A stretch of 64,000 nucleotides of DNA from Cinnamomum chago (taxonomy: Eukaryota > Streptophyta > Magnoliopsida > Laurales > Lauraceae): positions 68,577,501-68,641,500 of the forward strand of contig CP142452.1 in assembly GCA_038049695.1 (NCBI GenBank). Reading direction: 5' to 3'. Position numbers and translations under genes: made by a program. Below are positions 59,682 through 64,000 of the stretch, piece by piece; positions within the stretch are counted from its first letter, which is position 1, and each line of letters opens with the position of its first letter. The notes beneath the pieces were generated by a model. The model made no database searches and was not told the origin of the DNA. It worked only from the letters and a program-made list of their open reading frames with translations.

Positions 59682-61480
59682 TGTCTACCAGCTTTTATTT
59701 ACTTTCCATCTAAACATTCAAGTGGTCAGTCGGTATTGATATTATCAATTTTGTCTCAATTGATATCTAGCAGGATTGAAGTTTTAGAGAAGTGGTTAAA
59801 GCTATAATCAGGGTGTGTGGTGGTTTGCACCATGACTTAAGTTCTCACATCTATGCAAACTTATGGATCTATGTTATAGATGAATGGTAGATTTCTAAAT
59901 GCTTCTATACCTTTTAGATATCAATTTTTATAGCTTTATCTGAGCAGGAGGCAGAAGTTTGTACTCTGAACCTCCTCTATGGTGGAAGGAATTTCAAGTG
60001 CCTAACCAATAAGCCTAGGCACTTTGCAGCTTTTAATGAATGTCAGCTGATTTTCTGCAAACAATGTCTTAGTTTTCTCTTCTTTTTTTTTAATAAAGGG
60101 GAGGATGGGGAGGTGCATCATATATCTAATCAGTGTTGATTTCTATCTAACCCATTCTGATTTGATTATCTAATTCCAGACCACCAATAAATGGAGTTCC
60201 TTAGCTGTTGAGGGCCTGTTTGGTAAGCAAAATTTCTGATGGGAGTTTTTGTTTTTTTTTATCTGTTTGCTTTGTTGAGCTACTGGATAGGGAGTGATAC
60301 TTTAACTTGAGGACCCAGGAATCGATCCTAGCATGTGCATCTGAAACAAAGGTGCCAACACCCCTCAACCATGAGTGTCGACTTCTGATGGAAATTTGGA
60401 ACTCTCTCTATTTGATGAGAAGATTTCTGAAGGCACCAGAATTTGTTATGATAAAGTGGCTGAAATCTCCTGATGATCTTCTGAGTTAGCATTTTTAGAG
60501 ACTTCACTGGCAATTTCTTACACGAATTTAGGGGCCTATAGATTTCTCCCACCATGGTTTCTCCAAACTTTACAAGGAAACATGCCCTTGCATGTGACTT
60601 GCTGTTTGGACCATCCACGATTAGGTGCTCCATCTAGTTGTATGTGGGGACTATAATTATGGTCATTGCTGACTTCTCTTAAGAGTCTAGGCTGGTTGTC
60701 TTGTGTGGCACCAGTGCACCCATCCATTAATGACATGCCCTACCACAACGACACATCCATCAATGAATCTCCTTTTGATGCGATTTGGGCTTCCAGTCAA
60801 GTTCAGGTTTTTGTTAACCATTCTCCCACATTAGGCACCGCATCACTTATCAATAATGTGCTTAATTTTACTGAGGGACCAACTCCTATTGAAGTAAAAT
60901 CCGAGAATATATCACTAGAAGGGATGACATTCATTTTGAATTCTGAATTATCACTAAGTGGGTCCCAAGGTGGAGTTCCACACATCCCATTCTTTGGAAG
61001 CATGTAGGAGACCCTCATGTGATCTGCACTCCAAGGTTGAGGTTAAGAGTATTATTTTTATAGTTAATTTTTTGTAACGCTACTGGGGCTTATGTGAGTT
61101 GGAGACTCAATTAGAGTATATATCCTAGCCATTCAAGAGACTGCTCTCATTTTCAAGGCCAGATAAAATGGAAGATAATTCATGGAATGCAATATCTTGG
61201 GGCTAAAGTACTAAGGTAGAGGGCCCTCGAAGATTCTTCTGCATCCTAAGCAAGATAAAGGCCTCATCATTTTTCACAAATTGCTTGGGAAAATCTTATT
61301 TTTGCATATGGCCTAATTTTTAATTTCTATGTTCTACTTCTACCCCATTATTTGTTTTTTAAAGAATAAGAAAATAATGGCTAAAAACCTTTTGTAGGGG
61401 AGAAACAAAATGCTGAGACCTTGCATTTGTTGCATGTTACAATTTTCAAGGGGCATCTGTTTACTCATTGGGGACCAACC
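59682..61480. other. 3' flank of L47 and gene-free DNA
   Basis: The first few hundred bases probably hold the L47 3' UTR; no poly(A) signal could be chosen with confidence. A 113-codon plus frame at 60666-61007 has no recognisable motif and is probably chance. Confidence 0.4.
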
Positions 61481-61487
61481 AACTCCA

Positions 61488-61730
61488 AGGGGTAGCTTAT
61501 TGGCCTAGGACCACAGTTTGCATCCGGATGTTATAGATTCGAAACTGTACTACCATACTGGGGCTACAGGAGATTTTATCCGGCTTCCCTCTGCGCCCGG
61601 AGGGATTAGTCTAGCCCAAAGGGTTGGGAACCCTCCGAAAATATTGAATGAGTTCTTGTCCATACCCGTAACAACCCACATTCATCAGTGAAGAAGCTTG
61701 GTAGTCTCTGCTTGTATCCATTTTGTACAA
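61488..61730 (+). mobile_element. SINE-like element with Pol III boxes
   Basis: An A box GTAGCTTATTGG (61492-61503) and a B box AGATTCGAAAC (61535-61545) lie about 32 bp apart, as in tRNA-derived SINEs. The body (CCGGCTTCCCTCTGCGCCCG) is more GC-rich than the flanks. Right end uncertain. Confidence 0.5.
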
Positions 61731-63716
61731 ATGAAAGTGACAAACTTCCAGGGGATGGGAGCTAAGGAAAGCTGTTGATGACCCTGATGGCGAACCCTCT
61801 ATAATAGAGATTTGGGCTTAATAAATTTAGGTTAGGCTTAGGTGCTTGTGGACAGTGGAGCTTGCATGAAAAGAGGATTTTACTTTAAGACACAGAAATT
61901 GGTTAAGATATGGGATTAAAAATTGAACTTGAATAATATTTTGTTTGATTATGTTGCTTTGTTATCTCTTTTCACTATATAAGTTGTTGATGTCATAGCT
62001 TTATTAACTCAATAAGATGAATTTATTTATTTTATTTTAGGTTATCAGGGGTTGTGAAACTTGAGCTTTCAATTTCATTGTTTGGTAGAATGGTGACCTT
62101 TCAACAGTACTAGGTTACTTGCACAGTAACCCGTGTTGAGCATCAGTATGACCCACACGGGTAGGGTCCCCACTCCATCAAGTAACTACTTTTGACATTT
62201 TTCTTGATGCATGCAGTGCTTAAGATGCTGAGTTTGAGTCTCACACCTGCATCTTTTTGGCTTTTTAGCAAGGCTCGGTGTAAAAGTCGAGATTGAAAGG
62301 AATCTTGTCAAGATTGAGCCCAAAGCCTTCTATTTTAATATATTATTATAGTAAAATAAAATTATAAAAAATTTCTATTAAAACTGAGGAATGACTTAAA
62401 TGTGGAATTCTCTTTCATGGAGGATCTGCAGTTGATTATATTCATATATTGTGGGCTGCACTAATAAAGGTGGGCCCATAAATGCAGAATACTCGTAGAA
62501 CAATTTTAGAATCTTATGCACTAATGACTTGTACGATGAACTTCCACGAAGACCATTTGAATCGCCTTTGGATCCTATCAATTATGACGCGCGTGAATCA
62601 TCTAGAGATGAAAATCTGGGTGGACCGCTCAGCCTATTAGGCCCGATATAAAAAAAAAAAAGGTCGTGCTAGACCGTTGACTTGATCAACGTGCCATGAT
62701 TTTCCCACCTATACTGAGGCACGGCACGACCCATTTTTATAGTTTTTTTATTTTTTATATAAATAAAATATAAAATTAAAATAATTAAAGATTTATTATT
62801 CATTTATAAATTAGCTCAATGTGCGTTTATTTTAGTAGTTTTAATTTTATTTGAAGTTAAGAACGTCTAAAAGTCCATAAAGTCTCTTTCAATTTATATA
62901 AAAAAATTAAAATAAAATCAGAAGAGGCATGTGGGGCTGGCCCATGGCCGGCACGGCCTAGTTCGGCTGAAGTATGGCCCAGCACAGCATGGATAAATCC
63001 ATACCTTGAGACGTGTTGGGCCCCGGCTGCCTTGACACGGCCAGTTTTCATGCCTAGAACCATGTCACGCATGCTTGGAAGTCCATTTATCAGTTCACAT
63101 AAAGATAATCGGGATGGTTCAAAATGAATCCCATAGGTTGTCTTTAGTGAAATATCCTGATGCCACTTCAATACGAGTGGGTCCTTCTATCAAATTGAAC
63201 ACATGATTAAAAAAAGGACTAAATCCACATCAGAAGTGAGCCACAGCAATGCCTAGTCACGTTGTCCATCATGGGATCCATTGGACGGTAGGTCCTTTTC
63301 CAATGAACTGAAATTTTAGAATAAATCGTTCAGAGGGTATGAGATTCATCTTGAGTGGTTCCGTTATCTTTGTGTGGGGCCATGATGGAATTTCCGGCTT
63401 GTGTTATAGGGATACGGTGTAATAGCCGTGATAGGGATATTGATGTCACTTGGCGCTAATGTGGCATCCCCGTGACATGGAGTTTATCACATTTTTATTA
63501 TGTACTCAGTTGAATAATGGGACCTAATTCTATCAAGGGTGGACCTAAGCACAACCACGTGGGTGCGGTCTCACCTATTAAATCACGGTGCGCTTAAAGA
63601 AATTTAATAAAAATTGTGAATCCACTCTCACATTCTACATGAAAATCATCGGTTTGCCCTCAAAACTAAACTACTTATTAACATTCGCACCCCTCAAATG
63701 AAAATCTTGGAGCCGC

Positions 63717-63719
<3 letters not shown>
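61731..63719. other. gene-free DNA
   Basis: No gene recognised. A segment at 62640-63060 has several GGCACGG/CCGTGCC-like words (for example GGCACGGCACGACC near 62711) and may be a degraded MITE. No clear ends found. Confidence 0.4.
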
Positions 63720-63750
<31 letters not shown>

Positions 63751-63850
63751 GTATTCATGTGAGGGATTCCCTCACTGGTGAGGAACTCCCATTTTTTGGG
63801 AGGTTTCAAGTACAAAAGAGCATCACTTGAATATTTTTCATATATATATA
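63720..63850. mobile_element. (TA)n-embedded short element E
   Basis: A sequence of about 90 bp beginning GGGTATTCATGTGAGGGATT and containing the inverted pair GAGGGATTCCCTCAC/GTGAGGAACTC lies between the (AT)n run 63720-63748 and the ATATATATAT run near 63839-63850. It repeats the arrangement of elements A-D. Confidence 0.5.
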
Positions 63851-64000
63851 ATATTTGAAATTCTCAAAAGGGGAGTTTTGTCCATATCTAATAGCGAATG
63901 ATTTGCTAGTATTTTAAGAGATCTACCTTTCTAGGAGAATATTTAGGAGAGAGAATTGAATATATGTATCACTGATGACACGTATTACATTTTCATTGGC

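Noticed and set aside
60666-61007. 113-codon plus frame after the L47 gene
   Set aside because: No recognisable motif, no splice signals, and AT-rich non-coding context.

Overview
This is nuclear DNA from a flowering plant. The evidence is spliced plant gene families (a TPS-type terpene synthase, a class I TCP factor, an EDR2-like START domain, an ITN1/ACD6-like ankyrin protein), plant RTE and L1 LINEs, a Ty1/copia element primed by initiator tRNA-Met, many MITEs, and very AT-rich intergenic DNA. The long LINE-filled intron and TPS-a-like exons would fit a magnoliid-type genome, but that is a guess. Only one gene looks intact; everything else is pseudogene, captured gene fragment or mobile DNA.

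Layout. 1-12 kb: gene-free DNA with a diverged direct duplication, a 5'-truncated L1 with target-site duplication (TSD), and several foldback or hAT-like non-autonomous elements. 12.05-22.65 kb: a 10.6-kb CACTA-like structure with about 1.1-kb inverted arms. The arms carry hairpin repeats (ACCGACG/CGTCGGT) and a 171-bp tandem repeat, and the middle holds minus-strand exons including an EDR2-like START fragment. 23.19-25.10 kb: a Pack-MULE-like element with about 200-bp inverted ends around an ankyrin gene fragment, itself split by an 805-bp hAT element. 25.5-26.2, 28.1, 38.6-39.1 and 63.7 kb: small elements embedded in (TA)n tracts, resembling the rice Micron pattern. 30.2-37.3 kb: a broken terpene synthase whose last exon lies upstream in the opposite orientation, with a 1.2-kb foldback between the two parts. 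39.15-41.32 kb: a TIR-bounded segment holding a TCP pseudogene and an AT-rich minisatellite.

41.6-59.7 kb: the mitochondrial ribosomal protein L47 (uL29m) gene, plus strand, with three coding exons and a probable 5' UTR exon. Its first coding intron is 14.6 kb and holds a four-level nest: RTE LINE (minus) interrupted by L1 (minus), interrupted by RTE LINE (plus), interrupted by Ty1/copia (minus). Each level has a TSD, so the insertion order can be read directly. The copia element has one long gag-pol frame, but the protease catalytic Asp is Tyr and the RNase H end is frameshifted. 59.7-64 kb: gene-free DNA with a SINE-like element and another (TA)n-embedded element.

The three gene-capturing elements and the nested intron make this window an archive of transposon activity; no cooperating gene cluster is present.
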